From: UBA2784 sp964494625
GTDB taxonomy: Bacteria; Pseudomonadota; Alphaproteobacteria; Micropepsales; Micropepsaceae
NCBI GenBank assembly: GCA_964494625.1
Contig: CAZBRT010000001.1
Coordinates: 1,054,001 to 1,118,000 of the forward strand
Direction: 5' to 3'
Length of the DNA: 64,000 nt
A model generated the notes under the pieces. That model was not told the DNA's origin. It did not search any database and saw nothing but the letters and a program-made list of their open reading frames with translations. Position numbers and translations under genes: made by a program. Below, one piece after another: positions 24,799 to 33,934 of this stretch. Numbering within the stretch: the stretch's first letter is position 1; every line of letters starts with the position of its first letter.

Positions 24799-26829
24799 CT
24801 ACCCTTCAATCTTCGAAAAATCCGCAACCTCGTGCGCGGCGAGCTTGATGCGCGCGAGCAGGTTGAGGCGGTTCTCACGCAAGGCAGGATCGGCGTCGTT
24901 CACCGTTACCTTCTCGAAGAAGGCATCGACCGGTGCCCGCAAGGCCGAGAGCGCGCCCATGGCGGCGGCAAAATCCTCGCGCTTCACCGCGTCGCTTGCA
25001 TGTTTGACGGCGTGATCGAGCGCTGCGGCAAGCGCCAGTTCCTGCGGCAGATTGAGCAGGGTGGCGTTGACGGCACCGGTGTAGCTGCGCTTGTCCTTCT
25101 TCTCCTCGATGCGGAGAATGTTGGTCGCGCGCTTGTATCCGGCAAGGAGGTTCTTGCCGTCGTCGGTGGCGAGGAATGATTGCAGGGCTTCGACGCGGGC
25201 GACGAGCAGGACGAAATTGTCACTGCCAGCAATGGCAAAGGCTGCATCAGCCAAGTCGTGGCGCAGACCGCTCTCGCGCAAGACCACTTTGAGCCGATCG
25301 ACAAAGAAAGTGACGAGATCGGGCGTCACCGCGACGCCGACAAGATCGGCAAGGCGCAGATTGAGTTTCGCCGTCAACAGAATGCGGATGACACCCAAGG
25401 CCGCGCGGCGCAGCGCATAGGGGTCCTTTGATCCGGTCGGCTTTTCGTCAATGGCAAAGAAGCCGGTCAGCGTGTCGAGCTTGTCAGCCAGTGCCACGGC
25501 CATAGCGACGCGGTTTACTGGCGGATCATCCTGATGGCCCACAGGGCGATAATGCTGGCCGATTGCATCGGCGACGTCTTTGCCCAGCTTCTCATGCGCT
25601 GCCAGATAGCCGCCAATCGTGCCCTGCACTTCGGGAAACTCGCCGACGGTGCCAGACACGAGGTCGGCTTTGCAGAGACGCGCGGCCAATCGCGCATTGG
25701 CGGGATCGGCGCCGATCTTTTCCGCGATGTGACCTGCCAGCGCCTCAATGCGCTTCACACGCTCGCCCTGCGTGCCCAATTTGGCGTGGAAGACGATGCC
25801 ATCGAGCTGCGGCAGACGCTCGGCAAGCGTGATCCTCTTGTCCTGCTCCCAGAAGAAGCGCGCATCCGACAACCGCGCGCGCACCACGCGTTCATTGCCG
25901 GCGATGATCGCCTTGCCGCCATCTTCGGCCTGAAGATTGGCGACGACGAGAAACGCATTTGCCAGCTGCCCATCCAAATCGTGGAGTGCGAAATATTTCT
26001 GGTTCTTGCGCATGGTCGAAACCAGCACTTCGGCCGGCACGTCGAGAAACTCGCGCTCGAAGCCGCCGGTCAGCACCACAGGCCATTCCACAAGCCCCGC
26101 CACTTCATCCAGCAATTCGGGATCATCCCGGAAAATAAGGCCTGCGCGCGCGGCTTCGGCTTTTGCCTGCTTTTCAATCGCGCGCTTTCTTTCCTCCGCA
26201 TCAAGGATGACCTTGGCGGCCAGAAGTTTCTCGCGGTAATCGGAAAAGGACGCGACATGGATCGCGCCCGGTGCCATCAAACGGTGGCCCCAGGTGACAT
26301 TGCCGGACACCACATCGCCGATGGTGACATTCACGACCTTGCCGGCCAGAAGGGCGACAATGCCGCGCAAGGGGCGCACCCACACATAATCGCGGCCCGC
26401 CCAGCGCATGGATTTGGGCCAGGGGAATTCCTTCACGATTGCCGCGATCAGTTCCGCCAGAACATCCGCAGTGGCGCGGCCTTTCCTCTCGATGATGGCA
26501 ACATAGAACTCCGACTTGCCGTCGCTTTCGACCTTAAGGTCCTCGCGCGCCATGCCGGTTGAACGCAGGAAGCCTTCAATGGCCGCAGCGGGCGCGCTGG
26601 TGCGGGGGCCTTTGCGTTCCTCGCGCTGGTCGGGCTGGTCAAGCGGCAGACCGTTTGCCACCAATGTCAGGCGGCGCGGGGTTACAAAGCTTGTCGCTTC
26701 GATTGTGCTTTCGGTAAAGCCGCGCTCGCCCAGCCCCTTGAGGAACAGGCGGCGCAGATGGCCGGCCGCTTCGGCCTGCATGCGGGCGGGAATTTCTTCC
26801 GAGAAAAGTTCAAGCAGAAACTCGGCCAT
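24799..26829 (-). CDS. glyS: Glycine--tRNA ligase beta subunit
   Basis: 676-residue beta subunit of the alpha2beta2-type glycyl-tRNA synthetase. The N-terminus MAEFLLELFSEEIPARMQ is diagnostic, followed by TPRRLTLVANGLP, SMRWAGRDYVWVRPLRGIVALL and the GGYLAAHEKLGKDVADAIGQHYRP segment of the HD-like domain; the C-terminal DALR-like region ends with NRLNLLARI. It binds and positions tRNA-Gly while GlyQ forms glycyl-adenylate. It lies 2 bp downstream of glyQ. The usual length is ~690 aa, so it is complete. Confidence 0.97.
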   Translation of the reverse strand: MAEFLLELFSEEIPARMQAEAAGHLRRLFLKGLGERGFTESTIEATSFVTPRRLTLVANGLPLDQPDQREERKGPRTSAPAAAIEGFLRSTGMAREDLKVESDGKSEFYVAIIERKGRATADVLAELIAAIVKEFPWPKSMRWAGRDYVWVRPLRGIVALLAGKVVNVTIGDVVSGNVTWGHRLMAPGAIHVASFSDYREKLLAAKVILDAEERKRAIEKQAKAEAARAGLIFRDDPELLDEVAGLVEWPVVLTGGFEREFLDVPAEVLVSTMRKNQKYFALHDLDGQLANAFLVVANLQAEDGGKAIIAGNERVVRARLSDARFFWEQDKRITLAERLPQLDGIVFHAKLGTQGERVKRIEALAGHIAEKIGADPANARLAARLCKADLVSGTVGEFPEVQGTIGGYLAAHEKLGKDVADAIGQHYRPVGHQDDPPVNRVAMAVALADKLDTLTGFFAIDEKPTGSKDPYALRRAALGVIRILLTAKLNLRLADLVGVAVTPDLVTFFVDRLKVVLRESGLRHDLADAAFAIAGSDNFVLLVARVEALQSFLATDDGKNLLAGYKRATNILRIEEKKDKRSYTGAVNATLLNLPQELALAAALDHAVKHASDAVKREDFAAAMGALSALRAPVDAFFEKVTVNDADPALRENRLNLLARIKLAAHEVADFSKIEG

Positions 26830-26831
26830 GG

Positions 26832-27779
26832 TCAGCGCACCTTGCCCATGGGGCTTTCCAGCCAGGCTTCGCAGCAGGCCTTGGCCAGCGCGCGCACGCG
26901 GCCGATATAGGCCTGGCGTTCGGTCACGCTGATGACGCCGCGCGCGTCAAGCAGGTTGAAAGTGTGGCTCGCGCGGATTGTCTGCTCGTAAGCGGGCAGC
27001 ACGTGGCGCCAGTTGTTGAATGCAGGGCTCTTGCCGACAGGTTTGGCGAGCAGGCTTTCTGCCTCCTTCTCCGCATCCCTGAAATGCTGGAAGAGGATTG
27101 CGGTATCGGCATGCTCGAAATTGAAGCCGGATTGCTCGATCTCGTTCTGGCGATAGACATCGCCCCACGACATGAAATCGGGCGCGTTGCGGTCGGTCGT
27201 GTTGAAGCCAAGGTCGAAGCCGCGATCGACGTTCTGCACATACATGGCGAGGCGCTCGAGGCCATAGGTGATCTCGCCCGAGACCGGATCGCAATCAATG
27301 CCGCCGACCTGCTGGAAATAGGTGAACTGCGTCACCTCCATGCCGTCGCACCAGACTTCCCAGCCAAGGCCCCAGGCGCCCAGCGTCGGGCTTTCCCAAT
27401 CATCTTCGACAAAGCGGATGTCGTGGACACGGGCATCAAGCCCCAATGCCGCGAGGCTGCCGAGATAGAGTTCGAGAATGTTGGCGGGTGCGGGCTTCAG
27501 GATCACCTGGAACTGGTAGTAGCGCTGGAAACGGTTCGGGTTGTCGCCATAGCGGCCATCCTTGGGGCGCCGCGACGGCTGCACATAGGCGCATTTCCAG
27601 TTGTTCGGCCCCAGCGCGCGCAAGGTGGTGGCGGGGTGAAACGTGCCCGCGCCCATCTCCATGTCGTAAGGCTGCAGGATGACGCAGCCTTGCTTCGCCC
27701 AATAGTTCTGGAGCGTGAGAATGAGGCCCTGAAACGAGCGGTCAGGTGCGGGGGCAGTGGCGTCGGCAGCGGGCGGCAT
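26832..27779 (-). CDS. glyQ: Glycine--tRNA ligase alpha subunit
   Basis: 315-residue class II catalytic subunit. Signature regions are FQGLILTLQNYWAKQGCVILQPYDMEMGAGTFHPATTLRALGP (N-terminal), AYVQPSRRPKDGRYG, RFQRYYQFQVILKP (motif 2-like) and EWEVWCDGMEVTQFTYFQQVGG-type sequence. Together with GlyS it charges tRNA-Gly. The gene pair is tightly spaced and presumably one transcript. The first ~13 residues are Ala/Pro-rich and outside the conserved core, so the true start could be slightly internal. Confidence 0.97.
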   Translation of the reverse strand: MPPAADATAPAPDRSFQGLILTLQNYWAKQGCVILQPYDMEMGAGTFHPATTLRALGPNNWKCAYVQPSRRPKDGRYGDNPNRFQRYYQFQVILKPAPANILELYLGSLAALGLDARVHDIRFVEDDWESPTLGAWGLGWEVWCDGMEVTQFTYFQQVGGIDCDPVSGEITYGLERLAMYVQNVDRGFDLGFNTTDRNAPDFMSWGDVYRQNEIEQSGFNFEHADTAILFQHFRDAEKEAESLLAKPVGKSPAFNNWRHVLPAYEQTIRASHTFNLLDARGVISVTERQAYIGRVRALAKACCEAWLESPMGKVR

Positions 27780-27881
27780 TGGCGTCAGTCTTTGTGGCGC
27801 GGCGCCACAGGCGCGCGCGCGGGTTCAGCAATCGCCGACGGGTTTAGCGGGACCGGCGCAAAGGGGAAAGGGGGGCGGCAC

Positions 27882-28046
27882 TCTTCGGCCTCCCCTTTTC
27901 TTAAAGGGGAGGCGGGGCTTGCAAGAGCGCAGCGACTGCAAGTCCGGTGGGGTTGCGGGACGCTGTACTGAGCTTGTTAGTGGTGCCCCCCACCGATTTG
28001 CGAAGACGCAAATCTGCCTCCCCCAAGAACTGGGGAGGCGGAAGAG
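27882..28046. repeat. MITE/REP-like palindromic element, copy 1 (~165 bp)
   Basis: The element has near-matching terminal inverted ends (TCTTC-GGCCTCCCC at left, reverse of GGGGAGGCGGAAGAG at right). It carries an ordered series of internal palindromes: a GCCTCCCCTT/AAGGGGAGGC hairpin, a CTTGCA/TGCAAG hairpin, GGTGGGG paired with CCCCACC, an ATTTGCG/CGCAAAT hairpin and a final CTCCCC/GGGGAG hairpin. A second copy with the same order is at 59510-59671. It occupies most of the 340-bp gap between glyQ and the alpha/beta hydrolase; I see no gene in the remainder. Confidence 0.8.
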
Positions 28047-28119
28047 ACAACAGCGCAGATGTGTGGATGCGATAGGCAACAAGGCGGTTGAAGGAAGGTT
28101 CAGCATTTGACAGCTTGCA

Positions 28120-29076
28120 TTACTCGCCACCCACAAACCCGATGATGTACCCCATCAAATCCGGGTGCAGCGGGATGGTCGGGTCGGCATAGGTCGGTTC
28201 CTGGGCCGCGCGGTCGGCCTCGCTCGCCTTCAGCGTGTGGTTCATGCCGTCGATGATGATGAAATCCGCGTCCGGCTTGCCGGCAAGCAGCAACTCGGCG
28301 TCGTGCACCAGAACCTGAAAGTCGGTCGAGCCCTGGATGATGATTACGGGCACGGTGACCGCGCCCAGTTCCGCTGCGGGGTCAAGCGGCATCCATGAGA
28401 TGAGATAAGGCTGCACGCTGGGCCGGAACAAGCCATAGAGCATGACGTTTGCATTGGGTGCAGGTTCGCCGCGCTCGAGAAGCGCAATCGTCTCCATGGC
28501 GTTATCCAGCAGCGGACCTTCGGGGATGCCCGCCCGCAATTGGCGGCGCAGGCCATCGGCAATGCGTTCGCCCGCGCCTGCAAGACAGATGAGCGCGTCC
28601 ACATTGCCGGTCTTTGCCGCGAGGGTTCCGATCAGCACGCCTTCCGAATGGCCAAGCACGATCACGCGGCGCACGCCGGGCTGGGCGCGCAGCCATGCAA
28701 CCCAGGCCAGCGCGTCATCGACATAAGTCTGGAAACGCAGATCCTCCTCGCGTCCGCCCGCAGCCGCGCTTTCGGCGACACCGCGCTTGTCGTAGCGCAG
28801 CGAGCCGATCCGCGCTTCGCCCAGTGCGCGCGCGACCATGCCATAGGCATCGGTTGAGACGAGGGGTCCATTGCCGTTGCGGTCGGTCGGGCCTGAACCC
28901 GCAATGATAAGGACGACGTCAAACGTCTCGTCCATCGGGCGGATGAACGAGCCGTGGAGCGTGCCGGTCGGCGTCTCAAGGGCTGCCTTGTTCTCTACCC
29001 ACAGCGCTTCTGTCGCGCCTGAAGGTGTGGCGGCAAAGAGCAGGAACGCGATTGCTGCCGAAATGATGCGAAACAT
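28120..29076 (-). CDS. Exported alpha/beta hydrolase (318 aa)
   Basis: MFRIISAAIAFLLFAATPSGATE is a Sec signal peptide, so the enzyme is periplasmic. The alpha/beta-hydrolase core shows an oxyanion region (IIAGSGPTDRNGNG), the nucleophile elbow GHSEG with S144, an acid in IIQGSTDFQV and the catalytic His in DGMNHTLK. This layout matches secreted serine esterases/peptidases of the BAAT/dienelactone-hydrolase-like group annotated as alpha/beta fold hydrolase. The natural substrate cannot be predicted. It sits downstream of the Nudix/NrtR-like gene on the same strand but with its own gap. Confidence 0.85.
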   Translation of the reverse strand: MFRIISAAIAFLLFAATPSGATEALWVENKAALETPTGTLHGSFIRPMDETFDVVLIIAGSGPTDRNGNGPLVSTDAYGMVARALGEARIGSLRYDKRGVAESAAAGGREEDLRFQTYVDDALAWVAWLRAQPGVRRVIVLGHSEGVLIGTLAAKTGNVDALICLAGAGERIADGLRRQLRAGIPEGPLLDNAMETIALLERGEPAPNANVMLYGLFRPSVQPYLISWMPLDPAAELGAVTVPVIIIQGSTDFQVLVHDAELLLAGKPDADFIIIDGMNHTLKASEADRAAQEPTYADPTIPLHPDLMGYIIGFVGGE

Positions 29077-29101
29077 GGTGCCCCCATTCAGGTGACCAAG
29101 A

Positions 29102-30100
29102 TTAGCCCCTTGTGCCGCGCGGCGTCGAGACTTTCACGCCCGGCGCGGGCCGCTCGCGCAATACGCCGCGGCGGAAGCGGAAAAGCCCGGCCGGCCGCCC
29201 GCCCGAGCGCGTGGAAAGCCGGCCTGTTGCCTCCACCAGTCCGCCCCCCTCCACCAGACGGCGGAAATTCTGCTTGTGCAGGCGCACGCCGGAGATCGCC
29301 TCGACCTGGCGCTGGAGTTCCAGAAGGGTGAACTCGGGCGGCATCAACTCGAACACCACCGGCCGGTATTTCAGCTTGCCGCGCAGGCGGCCCACGGCGG
29401 TTGCAAGGATACGGCGATGGTCAAAAATCATCGGACGGCCAAGGTCGGCGGGCATGTCGCGCAATTCGCGCGCGATGTCGCGGCCATCGCGCCGCGCCTC
29501 CTCCACCAGACCCGCTTCGTAGAGAAGTTCATAGCGTTCCAGCACGCGCTCCTCGTCCCAGGCGGTGCCGTCAAAGCCGAAGCAGAGATGGATGCGCTCG
29601 TTGCGTGCGTCACGGGTGCCTGCGCCTGCGGCCTGCGCCCATGTCTTGAGGCGCGGGCGGATCAGCCTGTCGATCATCGCGGGTTTCGCCTCGCGCCAAT
29701 CCTCCCACGGCAGATAGGCGTACCAGTTGCGCCAGGCGGTGTCGGCGGATGGCGCAAGGCCTTGCGCGCGCGTCAGGGCAAGATAGCCGACCGATACAAC
29801 GCGTGGGCCCTCGCCCAGGACGTCGTGACGGCCGCGGTCGCCGAATGTGTAAAGCTGTTCGGCATAGCCCATGGCGAGGCCGGTCTGGCGGCTGACCAGC
29901 GAGCGCAAGCCCGCTTCCAGCGTGCGGTCAGCCAAAGGCTCGAACGGGCCGAAGGGAAGTCCGTCGCGCTCCGGTCGCACGCCGCCGGCAGCCGCCTCTG
30001 ACACATGGCGCACGATCAGCACATGCGGCGCATCATCGAATACGGCCACCACAGCGGCGTTGAGGCCGATGACAACCGATTGCCCTTCGCGCGCTGCCAT
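29102..30100 (-). CDS. Nudix-domain/winged-helix protein, NrtR-related (COG4111-like, 332 aa)
   Basis: The N-terminal ~150 residues resemble a Nudix fold (VIGLNAAVVAVFDDAPHVLIVRH..., LPFGPFEPLADRTLEAGLRSLVSRQTGLAMGYAEQLYTFGDRGRH), but the canonical GX5EX7REUXEE box is degenerate, so hydrolase activity is doubtful. The C-terminal part (~235-300: KLKYRPVVFELMPPEFTLLELQRQVEAISG...LHKQNFRRLV) is the winged-helix found in NrtR-type regulators. NrtR proteins sense ADP-ribose and repress NAD genes, but no NAD biosynthesis gene is adjacent, so the target is open. It ends in a basic, probably disordered tail. Confidence 0.75.
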   Translation of the reverse strand: MAAREGQSVVIGLNAAVVAVFDDAPHVLIVRHVSEAAAGGVRPERDGLPFGPFEPLADRTLEAGLRSLVSRQTGLAMGYAEQLYTFGDRGRHDVLGEGPRVVSVGYLALTRAQGLAPSADTAWRNWYAYLPWEDWREAKPAMIDRLIRPRLKTWAQAAGAGTRDARNERIHLCFGFDGTAWDEERVLERYELLYEAGLVEEARRDGRDIARELRDMPADLGRPMIFDHRRILATAVGRLRGKLKYRPVVFELMPPEFTLLELQRQVEAISGVRLHKQNFRRLVEGGGLVEATGRLSTRSGGRPAGLFRFRRGVLRERPAPGVKVSTPRGTRG

Positions 30101-30108
30101 TGTGCGCG

Positions 30109-30654
30109 TCAGCCTTTGGCCGGCTTTTTCGTGTGGCCCGAGCGGCGCGACGGCAAATGGAACAGGTCACCCTCGAACACAACGCGCGCGGGGCTCATTG
30201 CCTCGACCGCCGCGATCATGCGTCCGTTGCGGCCCAATAATCGGTCGGCATGGCTGACCAGGAGGCGGTTGGGCTGGGCGTGCGGGGCTTCGACGCGCAT
30301 GTCACGGGCAATCTCCATCTCGCTTGCCTGCGGATTGACGTGACACAAAGTGATGAACATCGAGGCGGTCGAGCGGCTGATGCCCGCCCAGCAATGGATC
30401 AAAAGCGGGTCGCGGTGATCCCAGCCATCGATGAAGGAAAGAAGCTCCCTCACATGAAGCTCGCCCGGCGCGATCGCGTCCGCGCGCGGCTCGTGGATGT
30501 CGTTGACGCCCACTTTCAGATGGCGCCCGGGATCAATGCCCAAAGGCGTTTCGATCATGTGGGCGGGATCAAGCAGGCTCACCAGATGCGATGGCGCATG
30601 GGCCGCAATCGCATCGGCGATTCCGGAAAGTGGAGACACGAAGATTTTTGGCAT
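30109..30654 (-). CDS. Tyrosine/dual-specificity phosphatase family protein (181 aa)
   Basis: The P-loop HCWAGISRS (H87-C88 to R94, CX5R) is the active site of cysteine-dependent protein phosphatases. An upstream Asp-bearing loop (VNDIHEPRADAI) could be the general acid. The length fits small bacterial DSP-like proteins, and it is cytoplasmic. It is 8 bp upstream of the Nudix/NrtR-like gene in the same orientation, so probably cotranscribed. It may act on phospho-proteins or phosphorylated nucleotides/inositols. Confidence 0.82.
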   Translation of the reverse strand: MPKIFVSPLSGIADAIAAHAPSHLVSLLDPAHMIETPLGIDPGRHLKVGVNDIHEPRADAIAPGELHVRELLSFIDGWDHRDPLLIHCWAGISRSTASMFITLCHVNPQASEMEIARDMRVEAPHAQPNRLLVSHADRLLGRNGRMIAAVEAMSPARVVFEGDLFHLPSRRSGHTKKPAKG

Positions 30655-30718
30655 AAGGGAGGACCGGAGCTTTCAAAGCGCAATCATAGGGGCGGCGGCA
30701 CAAAGGTGCAAAGGGCGA

Positions 30719-31387
30719 TCAGGAGGGCGCCAATTCCCGGAAGCGCTTGAGAAAACGGCGCTGGGCTTCGGTTGCGCTTTGCGGCTCAAGGCCCAGATGC
30801 TTCGTGCCGGTGGGCACGCCGAAAAAGCGGCGGCCTTCCTCGACCGAAAAACCGGCAAGCTGGGTTGCCTCGTAAAAGGCTGCCGCCGAATCAGCGCGCT
30901 TGATGAGGGCGGTCATGTCGGCCGGCAGGGTGGGGACGAGACCAAAGCGCACATGGATGGCGGCCAGCAGCCGCAGCTCGAACGCCTTGTAGTCAATGCC
31001 GACAGCGGCTTTGAAGGGGCTGATGAGGTCGCCCACGACATATTCCGGCGCATCATGGAGAAGGGCGGCCAGCCGCATCGCCGATGACAGGCGGGGCCGC
31101 AACTCGCCCGCCAGACGCTCCACCAGCAGGCAATGCTGGGCGACGGAAAAGGCGTGCGCGCCTTTGGTCTGGCCGTTCCAGCGGGCGACGCGCGCAAGGC
31201 CATGGGCGATGTCCTCGATCTCGATGTCGAGCGGCGAGGGATCGAGCAGGTCCAGCCTGCGGCCCGACAGCATGCGCTGCCAGGCGCGGGCGGTGGAGGA
31301 TGCGGGCTTAGGGGATTTTGCGGCCACGAGGTCCGGGGCTCCATAAAATGGATGCGACTTGAAACACGGCCGGGCGGTGAGGGGCAA
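30719..31387 (-). CDS. HD-domain phosphohydrolase, YfbR-like
   Basis: The HD metal site is visible: H85 (AFSVAQHCLLVERL), H111-D112 (LAALLHDAPEYVVGDLISPFK), plus a downstream Asp (IKRADSAAAFYEA). These proteins hydrolyse 5'-deoxynucleotides or related phosphates. The conserved part begins near AWQRMLSGRRLDLLDPSPLDIEIEDIAHGLARVARWNGQT. The first ~30 residues are not conserved-looking, and an in-frame GTG at 31327 is an alternative start. The gene lies before the divergent Lon-like protease and in line with the phosphatase gene (64 bp apart). Confidence 0.8.
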   Translation of the reverse strand: MPLTARPCFKSHPFYGAPDLVAAKSPKPASSTARAWQRMLSGRRLDLLDPSPLDIEIEDIAHGLARVARWNGQTKGAHAFSVAQHCLLVERLAGELRPRLSSAMRLAALLHDAPEYVVGDLISPFKAAVGIDYKAFELRLLAAIHVRFGLVPTLPADMTALIKRADSAAAFYEATQLAGFSVEEGRRFFGVPTGTKHLGLEPQSATEAQRRFLKRFRELAPS

Positions 31388-31460
31388 TAGCGGTGACTTG
31401 TGCCATGCGTCAAAGGCGCGGCATCATGGCACCAGTACAAGCAAATGATCGCGGGTTTCC

Positions 31461-33854
31461 ATGACAGATGCAAAGCCGAAGCTGCCCCAGCCCCTTTCCG
31501 CGCGCGACGTGCGCCTTGTGACCGATGCCAAGTCGCTGAAATTCAAGACGACGGACGAGCTGCAGCCCCTTGAGGTGCCCATCGGGCAGGCGCGCGCGCT
31601 GGAGGCGGTCACTTTTGCGGCGGCGATGAACCAGCCGGGCTACAATGTCCTGGCCGTCGGTCCGCGCGGCTCCGGCAAGCACACGGCGATTGACGCCCTT
31701 TTGCGCATGATTGCCGAAAAGAAGGGTGCTGTCTGCGACCGGGCCTATGTGTTCAATTTTGATGATCCCAGAAGCCCGCGCGCGCTGCATCTTGATGCGG
31801 GCTCTGCCGCCCGCCTGAAAGAGGCGATGGACCAGGCAATCGACGATCTGCAGACGGCGCTGCCGACGGTCTTTGAAGGCAGCCATTGGCGCCAGCGGCG
31901 CGAGGTGATCGATCAGGAATTCAATGCGCTCAGCACGGCGCGGCTGGATACGGTGCGCGTGGCTGCCGAAGGCCAGGGGCTTGCCATGATCTCGGGCCAG
32001 CAGGGCATCAGCTTTGCGCCGGTCAAGGACGGCCAGATCGTGCCGCCGGATGATTTCCGCAAATGGCCCGAGCAGGACCGCACGCGGGTCATCAATGCGC
32101 TGCAGGCGATGGACCGCATGCTGCAGACATCGCTCGCCGATCTGCCGCGCCACGAAAAGCAGCGGCGTGACCGGCTGCGCGCGCTCGAACGCGAGATGGC
32201 AGCCGATGTCATCAAGGAGCAGGTGGACGAGGTGCGCGTCCTTTTCGAGGGGCAGAACGACGCGCAATCCTTCCTCAATGATGTGGCCGAGGACCTGCTC
32301 GACCATCTCCATCTCTTCCGCCCACAATCACGCCCCGACGGCAGCGATGGCGAAACGCCGGAAATGATGGCCGCGCATGCGCTCAATGGCGACGAGTTCC
32401 TGCGTTATGCCGTCAATGTCATCGTCACCAATGATCCCAACAAGGGCGCGCCGGTCGTCTATGAACCCAATCCGCTTCTGGGCACGCTGATCGGGCGCAT
32501 CGAGCATCGCGTGATCCAGGGAAGTGCGGTCACGGACTTCACCCTCATCCGCCCCGGCGCGCTGCACCGGGCCAATGGCGGGTTCCTCTTGGTCGATGCG
32601 AATGCGCTTTTCGTCCAGCCTGCGGCGTGGTTTGCGCTCAAGCGCGCATTGCGCACGGGCGAGATCCGCTATGACATCCTGACCGAGGGCAATGTGATGG
32701 TGACAACCACCATCGACCCCGATCCGGTGCCGCTGGATGTGAAGGTCATCCTCTTTGCCGACCGCTACATCGCCATGCAGCTTGCCGCCATGGACCCGGA
32801 CCTGGGGGAATTGTTCAAGGTCGAAGCCGATTTCGACGAGACCGTGCCGCGCAACGCGGCAAATGAGGCAGAGGTCGGGCGGTTGACGGCGGCCATCATC
32901 CGCCGCAACAAGCTTTTGCCCTTCGATGCGGCCGGCGTTGCCGCCATCATCGATGAGCAAGTGCGTGTCGCCGATGACGTGCGCAAGATTTCGGTGATGA
33001 CGGCCCCCTTGGCTGATCTCGTGCGCGAAGCCACCTATCACGCCCGCAAGGCGGAAAGACGTGTGGCCGGTGCCGCCGACGTGCGGGCAGCGCTTGCCGC
33101 GCGCAACCAGCGCTCCGAGCGCATCCGCGAGCACTCGCTCGACATGATCCGCGACCGCAAGATCATGATCGAGACGCAAGGGATGGAGACGGGCCGGATC
33201 AACGGACTGACCGTCCTGTCGGCGGGCAACGTCATTTTCGGGCGTCCGTCGCGCATCTCGGCGATGGCCAGTGCGGGCCAGGGCGAAGTGATCGACATTG
33301 AGCGCGAAGTGGCCTTGAGCGGCCCCATCCATGCCAAGGGCGTGCTCATCCTGCAGGGCTATCTTTCGGGGCAATTCGGCCAGGACGCGCCGCTGGCGCT
33401 CAGGGCAAGCGTCGTGTTCGAACAATCCTATGGCGGTGTCGAAGGCGACAGTGCGAGTGCCGCCGAACTTCTGGCGATCCTTTCGGCTGTCGCCAATGTC
33501 CCCTTGCGGCAGGACCTGGCGATTACGGGATCCATCAGCCAGCACGGGCGCATCCAGCCGATTGGCGGCGTCAACCACAAGATCGAGGGCTTCTTCGAAA
33601 TCTGCAAGGCGCGCGGGCTGACGGGCACGCAAGGCTGCGTCATTCCCGCCGCCAATGTCACCAACCTGATGCTGGACGAGGAAGTGCGCGACGCCATCGC
33701 GGCGGGGCGCTTCAGCGTGACGCCGATTGCCGAGGTCGATGAGGCCATTGCGTTCTTTACCGGCCGCGATCCCGAAGAAGTGCGCGCCAAAGCCCGTATC
33801 CGTCTTGCGGAATTTGCCCGTATTGCACGCGAGCATGCGTCGCCTGCGCGTTGA
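31461..33854 (+). CDS. Lon-like (LonB-type) ATP-dependent protease, AAA domain (797 aa)
   Basis: The AAA region has Walker A GPRGSGKHT (~residues 69-77) interrupted by a long helical insertion, as in the COG1067 family of Lon-related proteases. The C-terminal protease domain has the Ser-Lys dyad S664 (EGDSASAAE) and K707 (GGVNHKIEG), 43 residues apart, exactly the spacing of classical Lon. It lacks the N-terminal Lon substrate domain. It likely degrades damaged or regulatory proteins. In several bacteria relatives sit beside stress or anaerobic genes; here a universal stress protein follows, with a FixK-type box in between. The 73-bp upstream gap shows no clear promoter. Confidence 0.9.
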   Translation: MTDAKPKLPQPLSARDVRLVTDAKSLKFKTTDELQPLEVPIGQARALEAVTFAAAMNQPGYNVLAVGPRGSGKHTAIDALLRMIAEKKGAVCDRAYVFNFDDPRSPRALHLDAGSAARLKEAMDQAIDDLQTALPTVFEGSHWRQRREVIDQEFNALSTARLDTVRVAAEGQGLAMISGQQGISFAPVKDGQIVPPDDFRKWPEQDRTRVINALQAMDRMLQTSLADLPRHEKQRRDRLRALEREMAADVIKEQVDEVRVLFEGQNDAQSFLNDVAEDLLDHLHLFRPQSRPDGSDGETPEMMAAHALNGDEFLRYAVNVIVTNDPNKGAPVVYEPNPLLGTLIGRIEHRVIQGSAVTDFTLIRPGALHRANGGFLLVDANALFVQPAAWFALKRALRTGEIRYDILTEGNVMVTTTIDPDPVPLDVKVILFADRYIAMQLAAMDPDLGELFKVEADFDETVPRNAANEAEVGRLTAAIIRRNKLLPFDAAGVAAIIDEQVRVADDVRKISVMTAPLADLVREATYHARKAERRVAGAADVRAALAARNQRSERIREHSLDMIRDRKIMIETQGMETGRINGLTVLSAGNVIFGRPSRISAMASAGQGEVIDIEREVALSGPIHAKGVLILQGYLSGQFGQDAPLALRASVVFEQSYGGVEGDSASAAELLAILSAVANVPLRQDLAITGSISQHGRIQPIGGVNHKIEGFFEICKARGLTGTQGCVIPAANVTNLMLDEEVRDAIAAGRFSVTPIAEVDEAIAFFTGRDPEEVRAKARIRLAEFARIAREHASPAR

Positions 33855-33863
33855 AGATCAGGC

Positions 33864-33877
33864 TTGACCTGCGTCAA
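33864..33877. promoter_or_regulatory. FixK/FNR-type box upstream of usp
   Basis: TTGAC-CTGC-GTCAA is a perfect 14-bp palindrome matching the TTGA-N6-TCAA pattern of the FixK/FNR family. It is centred 64 bp before the usp start at 33935, right after the Lon-like stop, the position expected for activation of the usp gene. Confidence 0.75.
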
Positions 33878-33934
33878 GATGGGGAGCACCCCAATCTGGG
33901 ACCAATGGATCAGGAGCACTGGAAAGGTACCGCC

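Noticed and set aside
31410..31432. Possible FixK/FNR box before the Lon-like gene (TTGTGCCATGCGTCAA)
   Set aside because: Half-site spacing and first half-site do not fit TTGA-N6-TCAA.
31461..33854. Housekeeping Lon
   Set aside because: The protease dyad spacing matches Lon, but the N-terminal Lon domain is missing and the AAA part has a large insertion; it belongs to the Lon-like COG1067 group.
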